In this document: positions 25,014 through 37,700 of the stretch, piece after piece | How positions within the stretch are numbered: the first letter of the stretch is position 1 | How the letters are laid out: each line of letters starts with the position of its first letter | Source of the DNA: Ichthyophonus hoferi | Taxonomy: Eukaryota > Opisthokonta > Ichthyosporea > Ichthyophonida > Ichthyophonidae | Length of the DNA: 51,440 nucleotides | Assembly: GCA_002751075.1 (NCBI GenBank) | Contig: NAOQ01000392.1 | Coordinates: 1-51,440, forward strand | Direction of reading: 5' to 3' | Notes under the pieces: generated by a model | Databases searched by the model: none | Told to the model about the DNA's origin: nothing | The model's input: only the letters and a program-made list of their open reading frames with translations | Made by a program: the position numbers and the translations under genes

Positions 25014-25751
25014 AGTAGATAAGAGAGCTTTTCAGTGACATATTTTTTTTATAAGGAGAGGGAGTAGTCAATTAAAGGGTTCTTTTGTTAAGATTATTTT
25101 TCTGATTAAACATTACGAACGGAAACGATCATGCTGTTTATTCACTACGATTACCAATTACATCATGCGAACTTATGATTTTCAGGCTCCTGCAATTCCA
25201 GGGTGTCAACTGCAACAAGGCCAATAATTTACATAGTACATTAGCATAACACATCGAGTAGTTTGTTTATATATATATATTATAATAGCATTAACGTTTT
25301 TGCATATTATAAAGTTAATAAGTAGTGGTGTTGTCCTAATGATTTTATTAGAAATATTCTAATCGATAAAAGCATAAGGCACTAGTGCATCACTTATTAA
25401 CGATGAAATCAAACCCGAATCAATTAGGAATGAAGAATTATGTCTAGTACAACATGGGCTTTAATATATTTTGTGAATAGTCAACGTTGTCTTATAATTG
25501 TAAGTATAAAAACATGCTAGCTGTGCTGACATTCTTCATAAACAAGTACCCGATTAGAAAACACTAACCACCAGGCTAACCCACCGGAAATACAGGAATT
25601 GTTAAAATAGAAATATTATTAACAATGATAATAAGCCATTTCCTATCATGTTATCAGTAGATAGCTCATCGCATAGGCATCTTGCATAAAACAAGTCCTG
25701 CCCACTTGATTAATAATAAAAAACATCTCTTATCATATTGGTACTCTGTAT

Positions 25752-26135
25752 ATGCAGAGAGACACGTTAAAACGTTTGGGATTCACTTTCTTTTTAAACG
25801 AATATAGGTCACAGGAAGGCTCCTGTCTCTTATTTATTATTCCTAACAAAAACCAAAGCATCAAAATCTATTGGCCAGTATCCGATCAGCGATATAAGCC
25901 AATCAGATTCTTTTACCAGACTATAATCAGACAAAGGAAAGCCTTAGCAAAAGAGAGAAGAACAGGAGAAAAAACAAGAACCACAAACATTAGCATATCT
26001 TCATACAGAACACATACACATCCCATTCTTTACAGGTACCGTGGATATCGATATCTGATCCGTCTTCATACACAAAATTCCAAAAGGCTCAGGATGGGAA
26101 TAGATGCAATGGAAGATGACCACGTTGCAATCTAG
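25752..26135 (+). CDS. Hypothetical 127-codon frame, doubtful
   Basis: The frame opens MQRDTLKRLGFTFF and is rich in Arg, Lys and Thr, with a basic middle. It matches no family I know. It lies among LTR relics and could be decayed element sequence or chance. I list it only because it is the second-longest clean frame in the 10-34 kb tract. Confidence 0.2.
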   Translation: MQRDTLKRLGFTFFLNEYRSQEGSCLLFIIPNKNQSIKIYWPVSDQRYKPIRFFYQTIIRQRKALAKERRTGEKTRTTNISISSYRTHTHPILYRYRGYRYLIRLHTQNSKRLRMGIDAMEDDHVAI

Positions 26136-26489
26136 CGAATGGATTATGATTCGAGAAATCTACCACATGCTTAAGAGCCAGCTTAGGCCTTCGAACTCAC
26201 TTGCACCACAACTGGTTGTCAATTATGGTTGGGTGTCTTCAATATGTTTTAATGCAACGCTAATCTAGACTTGTTAATTGAACGCCATGCAATACTTAAC
26301 TAGTACTGGTAAACTACAGTATATGGTTAAAAACCAAAGATCACAACACGAGCTTCCAAACCAGCCTGGTCTTTCACAAATTATTCTAACTAATAATAAG
26401 CGACGATTTGGAGAGCCTCCCAAAATACCCCATAAAAGGCGCATGTCTAAGGCACCCCAGAATTCAGTATTCCCATAATTATTATTAGA

Positions 26490-26945
26490 TAGAGGTCCCT
26501 GGAACGAACCAGTATCTATAGATTTTCAACACTGCATACACAGAGTATAGATATACTAAGACTCATTTTTATTATAAAACAAGTCAGCAGGACTAACCCC
26601 ACAAGGTTGATAAAACTAGAGGAGTGCAGTTAGCTAGGCAGCCAGTTGCTAGCTGATGACCACGTGACTGTGTTGTTACTGAGGGCATTCAGTTGACCTA
26701 ATACAAATATGGACTGCGGTAACTCCCCGTGGTGGTTACCAGGCAGTAGAGTCATTGGTAAAAGCTGCGGAGCTTGTGTTAGACAGGATACCTAAACATT
26801 GAGCTGCCTGGACTCAAAATATGTGATCTGAAATACATATTCGTAGGACCTCTGGCATTGGCTGGTTCAATTTTGATCGAATATCTTGGATTGGCAGAAC
26901 CAACAATATAGTGCTGATATATTCTACCAATGGATTTTGCATAAA
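26490..26945 (+). mobile_element. LTR-like repeat, family C, copy 1
   Basis: Shares two blocks with 33240-33540: CATACACGGAGTACAG-like sequence running into AAACAAGTCAGCA, then ATATGATCTGAAAT, CGTAGGA, CATTGGCTGGTT and TCTTGGATTG. Here the two blocks are separated by about 200 bp of unrelated DNA containing GGTAACTCCCCGTGGTGG. An old decayed fossil with approximate ends. Confidence 0.5.
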
Positions 26946-27058
26946 ATCTAAAAGTAAAATAAAATTGGCCAATCATATTGGAAATTTACAGTAGGCTACA
27001 CAATAAAAAATTATAAAAGAACCTTTCTATGGATTAAGCAGTTTGCAGCCATAATTTC

Positions 27059-27536
27059 TATTGGAAATAAAACTAATATCTGTTGTACTGGATTCTATTT
27101 TTGACGTACAGTGGGCTTGGATTGTAGATACTGTACGAGTATTCTCAAATGGTTTGAGTATGGCAGTTTGATTAGTTGACCTTCTAGTAAAGGATTTGGA
27201 AAATAAATTTCTACCACTTGAGAATCAAAAGACATAGTAGGAATTTGAAGACTGAAAAAACTGTAATCGAAAATAGTTACAGTAAACAGTAATTTTATTT
27301 TTGTTTTGGGAATATTATAATATGTACGTATAATGGGAAAACACCATTAGGTATCTACGTAAAAATCTGATTGGTTTGTTTACTATAGGAGATACTTAAC
27401 CACTAAGCTATAGACCAGTAGTTTGAACAATAGTTCTTTATTACCATTAATAGGTAATTAAAATTGGATGAAAGAAATATGGTAACAATAACAAAAAATA
27501 AGCTATCAAAGCGTAGTGAAGAACTTAGTTCCAACA
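27059..27536 (+). mobile_element. Solo LTR, family B, copy 2
   Basis: 478 bp, the best-preserved family B copy, with head TTGGAAATAAAACT and tail TTAGTTCCAACA. It lines up along its whole length with 13514-13991. No internal region adjoins it. An old fossil. Confidence 0.65.
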
Positions 27537-28263
27537 TTTACTATTCTCGTAATTTACTTTTTATTTGTTCTGTATAGTATTTAGGCTTTAGTGTTAAAAA
27601 GTATTTTTAAAACTATCAGCATTTTACCAATTTACATGATTTTAGACTACACTGCAAGTCCTGGAAAATTACTAAGGATCTTTGTTAGGTAGCTGTATCA
27701 AGTGATCTCACAAATATATCTTGTCTATAATAAACAATCATTACATTTCCATGAATATCCTTTATGTAATAATCAAATTGCTGGTTTCAAATAAGGGTTA
27801 TTGTAGTGGTTTTATGAGTTAGGAATCTTTAGACAAACTGGTTAATGCGTCTACAAATGCAGTTGCATTAAAGTAAATGCAAAAAAATTACCAATCAGAA
27901 AAAATGCTCAAAAACTTGATAAGGAAAATATCAAATGATTAACTGTTAATTAGCAATTCACAACAATTAGGAATTCCTTTTAATTAAACATATACCCAAA
28001 TAGTAATATTAGCCACAGAAGTCCAATAATCTAGTAAATATACATAGCATTGTATAATGATAATGACAACTAAGAGCATGTACTCCCAGCTTATGGCCGG
28101 TCATTATCTTTAAAACTATCTCCTCTGAAGGCGTAGATCTCTGCCCTAAGCACCCTGTCTGATGTTGACGTCTTGTATAGCTAGTAAACGTTATTTATAT
28201 TAAGAAAAGGTGGTCACAGATTAGAAACGGAAGAGTAATATGTTGAAGGGAAAGTATTTTTCA
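27537..28263. other. Gene-poor DNA left of the gap
   Basis: AT-rich, with no supported gene or repeat. The last 24 bases before the Ns form an open frame, but this is too short to interpret. Confidence 0.4.
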
Positions 28264-28722
28264 NNNNNNNNNNNNNNNNNNNNNNNNNNNNNNNNNNNNN
28301 NNNNNNNNNNNNNNNNNNNNNNNNNNNNNNNNNNNNNNNNNNNNNNNNNNNNNNNNNNNNNNNNNNNNNNNNNNNNNNNNNNNNNNNNNNNNNNNNNNNN
28401 NNNNNNNNNNNNNNNNNNNNNNNNNNNNNNNNNNNNNNNNNNNNNNNNNNNNNNNNNNNNNNNNNNNNNNNNNNNNNNNNNNNNNNNNNNNNNNNNNNNN
28501 NNNNNNNNNNNNNNNNNNNNNNNNNNNNNNNNNNNNNNNNNNNNNNNNNNNNNNNNNNNNNNNNNNNNNNNNNNNNNNNNNNNNNNNNNNNNNNNNNNNN
28601 NNNNNNNNNNNNNNNNNNNNNNNNNNNNNNNNNNNNNNNNNNNNNNNNNNNNNNNNNNNNNNNNNNNNNNNNNNNNNNNNNNNNNNNNNNNNNNNNNNNN
28701 NNNNNNNNNNNNNNNNNNNNNN
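28264..28722. other. Assembly gap (459 Ns)
   Basis: An unbroken run of N. Any open frame drawn across it is an artefact. Confidence 1.
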
Positions 28723-28890
28723 ACCCGAAAGGGATCTCGTATAGAGAAATGGCCTAAAGACTCAGCTGGTGACATGGTCTTCAGCGATGTCTCAAACCGC
28801 ACTCAGGTGCTATTTTCTCAATTTCAGAAGAGGCTTCTTAGCCAAACTGAGATAACTGATTCCTTACATAACACGTCTATTAATGATTAA
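28723..28890 (+). CDS. Possible 3' end of a gene hidden by the gap
   Basis: Directly right of the gap is an open frame of 55 codons ending in TAA. It reads TRKGSRIEKWPKDS, then DMVFSDVSNRTQ, and ends LHNTSIND. Composition is more protein-like and less AT-rich than the surroundings. It may be the C-terminal exon of a gene inside the gap, or element sequence. No domain recognised. Confidence 0.25.
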   Translation, partial: TRKGSRIEKWPKDSAGDMVFSDVSNRTQVLFSQFQKRLLSQTEITDSLHNTSIND

Positions 28891-31800
28891 ATTATTAATC
28901 TCCTTCTTAACAATATTGTGTAGTAATTTACCTCTATTTGTATCACCTGAACAACTACTATGTCACTCCATACTAGTCATGTCACAAATTAAGTGTCTAG
29001 TTAGAGGTATGTAACTCTCTATACCATATCACATTTGATTACGATTTTCATTTTGAAACGATCAAGGCAATTGCCCAAAACAGTTAAAGAAACTACCCCA
29101 TATATGCATTATGGATAATTAATTTAAAACGTTTTTGGAAGCATCTTAATACTTTAAAAATGTTTAATTCAAGAAATAGATGCCTAAAAATCTACTACAT
29201 TTAATTGAATTGGTGAATATTAAAAAATTATTTGTATCAGTAAGGGAGACCAATTATTTTGTTTACAAAGTTCAGAATAATAATTAGAGCTCCAAGTCCT
29301 AGTTGGAACCAGTCTCGAGTAATATCAGTATCTAGTAAATGTTACACAATTTTAAACAGTAATACATCGTATTACAAGTAATATTTCCGTAGTTCTAAGT
29401 ATTAACAAGACATATCTTGACAATTTTTCTATTTTAACCCGCCATCATCATTCTATAGTTCGTAATAGAGGGAATCCATTAAAATTACAGACCCTCAGTT
29501 TTGACAATTTTTTTAAGTCAATATGCCTGGGTCTACAAAAATACCCATCTAATTGTAGAGCTTTGGATACTTAGTATCGTATTCTAATTGAAAATAATTG
29601 AAGAAAAAAATAATTACAGTGTGAGCAAGATGAATTCAAATTAGTTGAGATGGGTATGGTGGTGATGTTACTGAACAAAGTAAAAGAAGTAAAATACAAA
29701 TAGTACGAAAAGGAGAGCATGCATACGTACTAGTTACTTTAGTTCATGAAGAAGTGGGCAGTGCATGTTTTTATGAATGTGTACACCTATGTGGGCATCA
29801 ACATCTACGTATTTGTTCTAGTGTTTTTAATGGAGAGAAGGAATGGATATAATTAAGGGTAAGAAATGCACAGAGACAGAAATATATATTCAAAGAAATA
29901 TTTGCATTTCCATTAATGAAATAGCTGTGACTAGCAATAAAGTGCTTGAAGCCAAATTATAAGCACAATTAATATACAATTTTAGACTTCCAGTCTCTGA
30001 TTATATTAAAGTAGCTATTCACAAATAAAACCCTTGGATATACTTAAACAGTTATATCTCTAGGAGGTAAGGCAGGCAAGGAAATTTGTTAATAATTTTT
30101 TATAATAGCCAGTGCTATATATATATATTTGGTTAATTCAGAAATTTCTTTATATAGCTATATTATTTAATATTAATAACAATTATGATTGCCTATGTAA
30201 CCTGGAGATAAGTATAGACATGATTCTTCATGTCTCTATTTATTTCCGATGGCAAGTTTATCTTTTTACATAACCGAAAATCGCCAAATAGATAAATTAC
30301 TGGCGATAGCTTCTAGGATAGACCATAAATCAACATATTATTATAGGATAGATCGAGACAAGATGGGATTTGTTCCAATAAAAAACGATGTAATTATTTT
30401 GTGCACACCAACGTTGCATTTAATTATTTATATCATTAGTATAACTAACCAATCATAGTAAATCCCACAAGAATATTTTAAACTAACTTGAAATACTACT
30501 ATAATTTGTGAGATTATAATATATCTGTTCATTGTATGTGAATTGAAACCTTTTACAGCACACCTGTATAAATTTAACAAAAAGTGTACTGTTAGAGAGG
30601 GTGTTCAGCTAAATTGAGTATTTTTAGAAGAAAGGTAAGAGTTGCGGCAAGTAACTAAGAAGAGATTTATTTATTAAAAAAAGATTACCTGCTGAAGTTT
30701 AATCCAAGTAAACTGGAATATATGTAGTGTAAGGAAGCTTACAACATTATCACAAAGAGTGAGAGAGCTCTGTTTAAATATACTAAAGATTCTGTTAAGG
30801 CAATAAATATAAATCTCAAAAGTAACAATATTTACTTATTGTGATTTATGTTGGAGACAGATTAATAATTTATATACTTTTTGATGTCAGCTACCTTTCT
30901 CTATATTTTTTTCTACATCAAGATATTTTCACGGAGGACGTATTCCAGAAATTAGTATATTTAGTTTTATTTGAGTTTGATCCTCGGGCTCATTCGGTTG
31001 CACCTAAAGCCCAATTCCTTATCTGAGGTCAAAATCTCTTCTGTCTCTGAATCTGTTGTATCTGTCTGTTAGGTGATGACAGTGTTGAAATTGGGCTCTA
31101 CGTATGTGCAGGTTCTCTTGTTTGTACTTTCAGTAGGGTTGACAAAAGTAAAGCTCTGTCCTCATTGGCAATTCCAGTCATATATGGAATGTAAGGTCTA
31201 TCTGGATAAACGTATTTTAGGATTGTTATTTGTTTTCATTCAGATTCCTTAAGCATAGTTTAATTGACTCAAATAGTGTAATTCAATCAAGCACTCGGTG
31301 ATCACTTAGTTTATTAATTTCTGATTTTGGCTCTAGTCATTTACGTGTTCAGAACTGTGAAGAATGTTAGTTCAGCTAGCCTTCTTTTATATTTGTATAG
31401 CTCTACACTACTAGTTATTTAACTTTAGATAACAAAGAATTCGATATACTTAATGTTCTATTCCATATTTGATCGAGTCAAATCTGCATCTATTATCCGT
31501 ATGATAGTTCACTAATTGTACTACATTTCTAAAGATAATATTATCATTGATAAAGTTATTATGTTGATATGCCTACCTATTAATTTGTCTGAATGTAAGA
31601 AGATGTACACTATAACAATATTGAATGGAGTACTGAATATGAAATAAATTCATTTCACCTGCTCTTGGTGCTCCAAAATTTTAAATTATGAGATCACGTG
31701 ATACAATCAGGAATCCCAGTGAATATCATGATTTTGTGATTAGAAATAGTGGTCTCAACAAAGTTGCATACATCATTAAACTGAGTGAAAATTGACGCTG

Positions 31801-33239
31801 GGGCGGGAAACAGTGTAACGCAATCTATATAATTTACCAGAAGCTTTCAGTATAGTACACCAAGAGCAATCTTACAGTCCTTAGTTTACGATGACAGTGA
31901 ACGACAGTTTGGAAATCAACTCAATATAGAAATTTATTAGATTTATCAGTTGTTTTAGAAGAGCAAACTAATTTGTTTTATTTACATTCTTTTGATTCAG
32001 CAGAGCCTTGCACCAAGATGCAAAAGATACCACAAATGTTTAGTAATACTAGGAACTTATATAAACTAGATTAACCAATTGGATTATATGGCTGGCCAAG
32101 ACTAATTTTTCTACCTTAAAGAAGTTTGCATTCTAATTTTTTATTAATTTTAATATTAGTAAATATTTTTTTATGAAGCTAAAATGTTAATGATACTTTT
32201 GTTCTTATGAGTGTAATAACCAAGATCAACTAGCAATTATTTGTCTTCCAAAAAATTCTGTAATAAGGACTTATGTTTATTAATAGTTATCCAGGGAAGG
32301 AAAATATGCTGATAAAATGTGAAGAAGAACTCTTCTAATCCTAATAAATGATATCACTCAGGTAAGCTAGTCTTATATTTGGCACAAATGAATAATAAAA
32401 TTAGGCAATTACAAGTGATTCTGACCGAGTTCATAACCCTATTAAAAATATGGCAGTCCCTTGGACCAAGCTTTAACAATCCTATTATGTAGATACAGAT
32501 TCTTCTGATAGTTTTACATTTTTATGAGCTTGTACAAACCAGTGTGTTATTGTCAAAGGAATCAGGAGAGTGTAACACTAAGTATTTAGGCATGGCTTGG
32601 GTGATTGGAGCTGTCAAGGTGCCAACCCATGGAGTGCCACCTTTTCTTTTAAAAGTAATCAAATAAATTGAAATACCAAATTTGTTTTGGCTAAAATCCA
32701 ATCAATTGCCAGGATTCAAGTTATATTATCTGTAAACATATTATAGAAATCATAAAATATAAAACAAACATATCCTGTCTTTATTTTACATTATTATCCT
32801 AACGATAACGGGTGTCTGATGGTGGACTATAGTGCAAGCAAGATTAAAAGCCCTGTCTCAACCACACAGTGGTTAATTTAATTTATACCAATTGAAACAC
32901 ATGTGATACAGTGAGACAGAATTTGAATTAAACTGTATACCCAATATGATATACAGAAATTGATTCAATCTGAATCATTACTACGTAAGATTGATATGTA
33001 AATTTTCAATTATTGTTCATTTAATTTAAATAATACATAGTATTCAGTAATAGAGGATAATAAAGAAATACATATTTTTTTATATTCTCAGTCAAATAAA
33101 TAAATAATGAAGGAATCACTGTAGTGTATTACACTTGTTCTAACATATCAAAATTCCAATATATTACCTCCAATACCGTCCAAGTGTGACAGCAAGTATT
33201 TTAAAGTGCTGTGATTGTACGCCAGTCAGCTGGCTTGAT
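28891..33239. other. Gene-poor AT-rich tract
   Basis: No frame longer than about 70 codons and nothing recognisable. The composition resembles 14-18 kb, so it is probably decayed element DNA. Confidence 0.4.
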
Positions 33240-33540
33240 ACCTATATTCGTTTAGAAGAGAGAATGTCGAATTAAGGGGCGTTTTAACGTGTCCCATTGC
33301 ATGCACGGAGTACAGCTAGGCCAAGACACATTTTATTATTATTAAACAAGTCAGCAAGACTTGTCATAGGCAGCATGCTTAAACAATGTGCTATCTAAGC
33401 CCCACAACATATGATCTGAAATGGTTTATTATGTAGTCGTAGGATCTCTACCATTGGCTGGTTTAATTTTAATAGATAATCATCTTGGATTGTCATCTAA
33501 CACCAATAGATTGCACTAGCTATTTTCTCAATGAGTGAAA
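33240..33540 (+). mobile_element. LTR-like repeat, family C, copy 2
   Basis: Homologous to 26490-26945 and partly to 33684-33850. It carries the GCATGCACGGAGTACAG block, the AAACAAGTCAGCA block and the CATATGATCTGAAAT...CATTGGCTGGTT block without the spacer seen in copy 1. Fossil; ends approximate. Confidence 0.5.
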
Positions 33541-33683
33541 CCCTAACTCAGCCAATACAATATAGGCTGGAAGTCAAAAATGAATATTACTGTTTTAATT
33601 TATTATTAGCTACCTACGGTATCATGACATGATTATTACTTTATCTATCTTGGATGGTAACTAACGATTACGAGAAGCGAATT

Positions 33684-33850
33684 TGTTGGAAATAAGTAGA
33701 TTCAATTTTGTTCCCTGAGACCAATATTTATTTACAATTGAGAGAATACCAACATTAGGGGTGTTTAACGTGCACCTTTGCATACACGGAGTACAGATAG
33801 GCTAAGTCATATTTTTATTAATATAGCAAGTCAGCAGAAGTTGAGGACTA
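33684..33850 (+). mobile_element. LTR-like repeat, family C, truncated copy 3
   Basis: Begins TGTTGGAAATAAG, the head expected of a copia-like LTR, and then shares GGGGTGTTTAACG, GCATACACGGAGTACAG and AGCAAGTCAGCA with copy 2, about 145 bp away in the same orientation. Truncated fossil. Confidence 0.45.
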
Positions 33851-34033
33851 CGCAATCATCATAATTGATAATAATATTAAAAAATTATATCTATGTAAAA
33901 AAATATCAAAATTAAATAACTATTCCTTTTTCTAAAAGAATTAAAATAAGAATAAGATACTTATTCAGTTTTATTGCGGAATTCTATCTGTACTATCGTA
34001 TGGTTCTAATACATAATGGTGACTTCTATGCGC

Positions 34034-34074
34034 ATATACGGTGAACTGTATACTTAACACAGTACACCGTATAT
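34034..34074. repeat. 16-bp inverted repeat (hairpin)
   Basis: The arms ATATACGGTGAACTGT and ACAGTACACCGTATAT have one mismatch and a 9-base loop. Placed about 670 bases upstream of RIT1, with no known role. Confidence 0.7.
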
Positions 34075-34745
34075 AGACCAATTAAGGACTTGGCATTAAT
34101 TAGTTAAGACGTCAATCATTCTGGCCAATATTTCATATTTCTATGTATCCATATATAATAATTACTATGGGTCAATAACTTGAAAACTTTACACCAAAAT
34201 ATTATAAAATTCAAAATAAATTGAAATGAACCAATATTTATGATAACATAGCTTGATATTACACACCTTCAGACGGTCGCAACATGTATACATGTGCGAG
34301 TGAGTTAACACCAACCACAACCATTGATCAATTTTTAACGAATGAGCCGAGAGTAATTAATATCACCGAGTGAAATGTAAATAAACTAGTATGGTAGTAT
34401 GTATAGGTAACTTATTTATTGAGTAAACAACAGAAACTACTATGAGTTATATACACAAAACATGTTTTGGAGATAGAATAGAGTAGTATTAGGCATACCT
34501 GTATATGATATAGTATAATATAGTATGATATAGTAAATTGTATGTATGTATGTGTGAATGGGTGAGTGAAATATTGCATTATTGCATTACCTGAGAGAGA
34601 CGGAAACACCGAGATACACCCATACTGTCTTTACTGTGCTCGAGTTTTTTTTTTTTTCACTTCAAGAGAACCATGTCTACATTTCTTCTTGGTGTGTTTT
34701 ATAGCATATAGGTTTAGGAGCAAGTGATATGTATATGACTTAGTT

Positions 34746-37700
34746 ATGCCTGTGTACACGGACCTAAAGACCTTGAGGCGATCTCGCTTGTCGTTGCTCA
34801 ACAGACTTAGGTCTATTGAGGTAAAAACAACACTATTATTGTAGGACGAGTTTGATTTTGTGATTGATGTTCCTATGTACGATATGATTTTGTTATTATT
34901 TTATCTTACCTACTTACACTTACACATCATCTTATGATATTATGGCTTTTTCGATCTTATTTCCACTACTCCTCTTTTCCTACTTTATATTATTCTCTAA
35001 TACTAACGTCTCAATTTGCTTTATTGTTATTTTTCTATTTATATTTTATGTAATACAATAACCAATTATTATACTCACATATAGACACAATGAAGCCTTT
35101 ATATAAACCAATTTACTTGTGGATTTATATTCATGTTTGGATGTAAGCCATACAAGATATATATAATCCAATCAGTATATAGGTTGTTTTGTGTTTTTTG
35201 TATATACCTGTAACAATGGCCTAAGGATTATGTTTGATTTGATCTTATTACTATTCTTTGTATTTTTTTTTATAGTTCTTCTCTTATTTCTTTTGTGGAC
35301 TATCATGGTTCTGTACTCTAACTACCATTAGCTCATATATCTGTACACTGTATTATATAATATAATATATAATAAAAGATATACAATATATTATAAATAA
35401 TATAACTTACTATATAAAATATGATATATAATAGAATATGCAATATAATATACAATATAATATAGTATAAGTAACATATAATATATATACCTCTATATGG
35501 CAGGTCGATGTACAGTTTGTTGAAGAAATAACCCAGCTTCTTTCCCCCCTTCCATTGGTTGCCAATCTACGGTAAACCATTTGATTGGGAATAGGGTATT
35601 AAGAGATTTCAAGAGAAAAGCTGATTGGATGTAGAGATGATCATCGTAGAAGTGGGAGGGAGGTTTTATTAATAAGGGAGAGAGAGAGAGTTATATTGAT
35701 CAGGAGGGAAGGGCTCTATGAAACTGTATGAATGACGTGCATGACTTCCTTCTCACATCAGCCCATAACTAATACTTTTTTCTCTAGCTGTGGGGCCTGG
35801 TATAGCAATAAGGTAGGCACTGGTCCTATTCTTTCATTATATTTTTCTCTTTCCTCTCCCCCTCCTTCCTTCCTTGGCAGTCATCCTTGACAGTGCTCAT
35901 TTTATATTCATCTGTATAAGAGGGGGTCAGCTATGCAAAGACATATATATATATAGTATATGCTTATAGGTAGGACTTCATCTTTACTCAATATTCATCT
36001 GTAGGATTCTTTCTACCTACCACCTATCTATTTATTTATTTTTTATCAACCTCAGTATAGTATGATATATGATAGTGTGATATATATATATGCTAAATAT
36101 ATATGTCTGTTAGCATGTATGTATGCATTATGTATGATAATATGATAATATGATAGTATAATAGTATGTATGATGATATATAAATAGAAGACAGTAGGAA
36201 GACTCGAAGTATTAGAGCAGAACCTGTTGTGCGAAGTCCTTCCTATATATTCTTTTATTCCGACCTCTTTATTGCATACTACCTTTCCCGCATATTCAAT
36301 CTTCACTCACGCTAACCTTGAAATTAACATATATAGTACATACCATTATATATATGAGTAGGTGTTTTATGTTGCACAGTTTATTTATTTATATATATAG
36401 ACATAGGGAATAAGAAAAAGTATTGTTATAAATATGACTATAACTATAGCAATAACCAGAACACAAGGGCAAGACCCCCTACCAGGTTGTATTATACATT
36501 GACCAATCTATAAAACATATGGTAATATGATCCTGCTAACAGTTTCAGGACTATGCCTACTTCAAATCCACGGATGGCCATACGGGAAAGTGGGATCTTA
36601 ATCTCCGACGTCTCAATCTCCACCTTCTCCCTCTAATAGCCGAGCATGGAGGGTAGGGGTATCTGTTTTGTTGAATTTTGTATTACATATGTATGCTTCT
36701 TTTTATGTTTATGTATACGTGTACGTGTATGTATACACTAACCTATATACACATATGCATATATATTATGTTTTATTTACATATCTAATCATATCTTTTA
36801 TTTTAGGATTATATACGCACACATGGATATGATATAGGAGAGAGAGGGCCATCGTAGTATGGTATAGGAGCTAGAGGGTTATCTTAGTATAGGAGGCAGG
36901 AGGTGGTATTAGTCATTGTATCCTTTAGTTTTATGTATTCTTGTTATACAAAGCCCAACCATTACATTATTCTTCCAGTCCTCATACGTAGTCCTTTGGC
37001 CTCTTGGATGTACATGACTCTTTTCTAATCACGTAATAATGTTGGTAGATCAACTGTATATTCAACTGGCACTACATAGTTTCTTTTTCCCGTTACCATA
37101 TTCCTTTTTGGAACTTGTTTGTTCTTTCTCTCTTCCTTTCCTGCCCGTCTCACTAGCGATATATATAATAGAAACGTAAAGAGAGTCAATAGGTTAGCGG
37201 GGCATGCTTTAAGTAATCTTTCTCTTGGCCTCCTGAGGTGGGAGTGGTTAGTGCCGAGCCTATGTATAATATAATTTAAAGCATTTATCATGATGCCAGT
37301 ACCTCACACTTTCAATGGGAGTCATACATACCGATATTAGTCATACACTGCACTGATATCTATCCTATCAGATGCGTGGTTGTGGATAGTTCAAGGCGTA
37401 AGCGAATACCTGACAGCTTTAGTAAGACCGTCCCTGTATGGGCTGCCTGTATAAACCGAGCAGTAGCGAGATTAAGGTTGGTACAGGAACAAGCCTGGGA
37501 CGAGGGTTAGGGTAAATATAGACTAGAGAAAGAGAGGTATTTAGTTATGATTTTATTTTTCATTTATTTTAATTATCCTTCACCCTATTATAACTGTAGT
37601 AGGAATATCATGTATGTTTATGGACCTATATGTTTTCACTTGCTGGGTACACTGACTTATCTGTGCCAGGATTTATGACAAGTATAGCTACATATACAAC

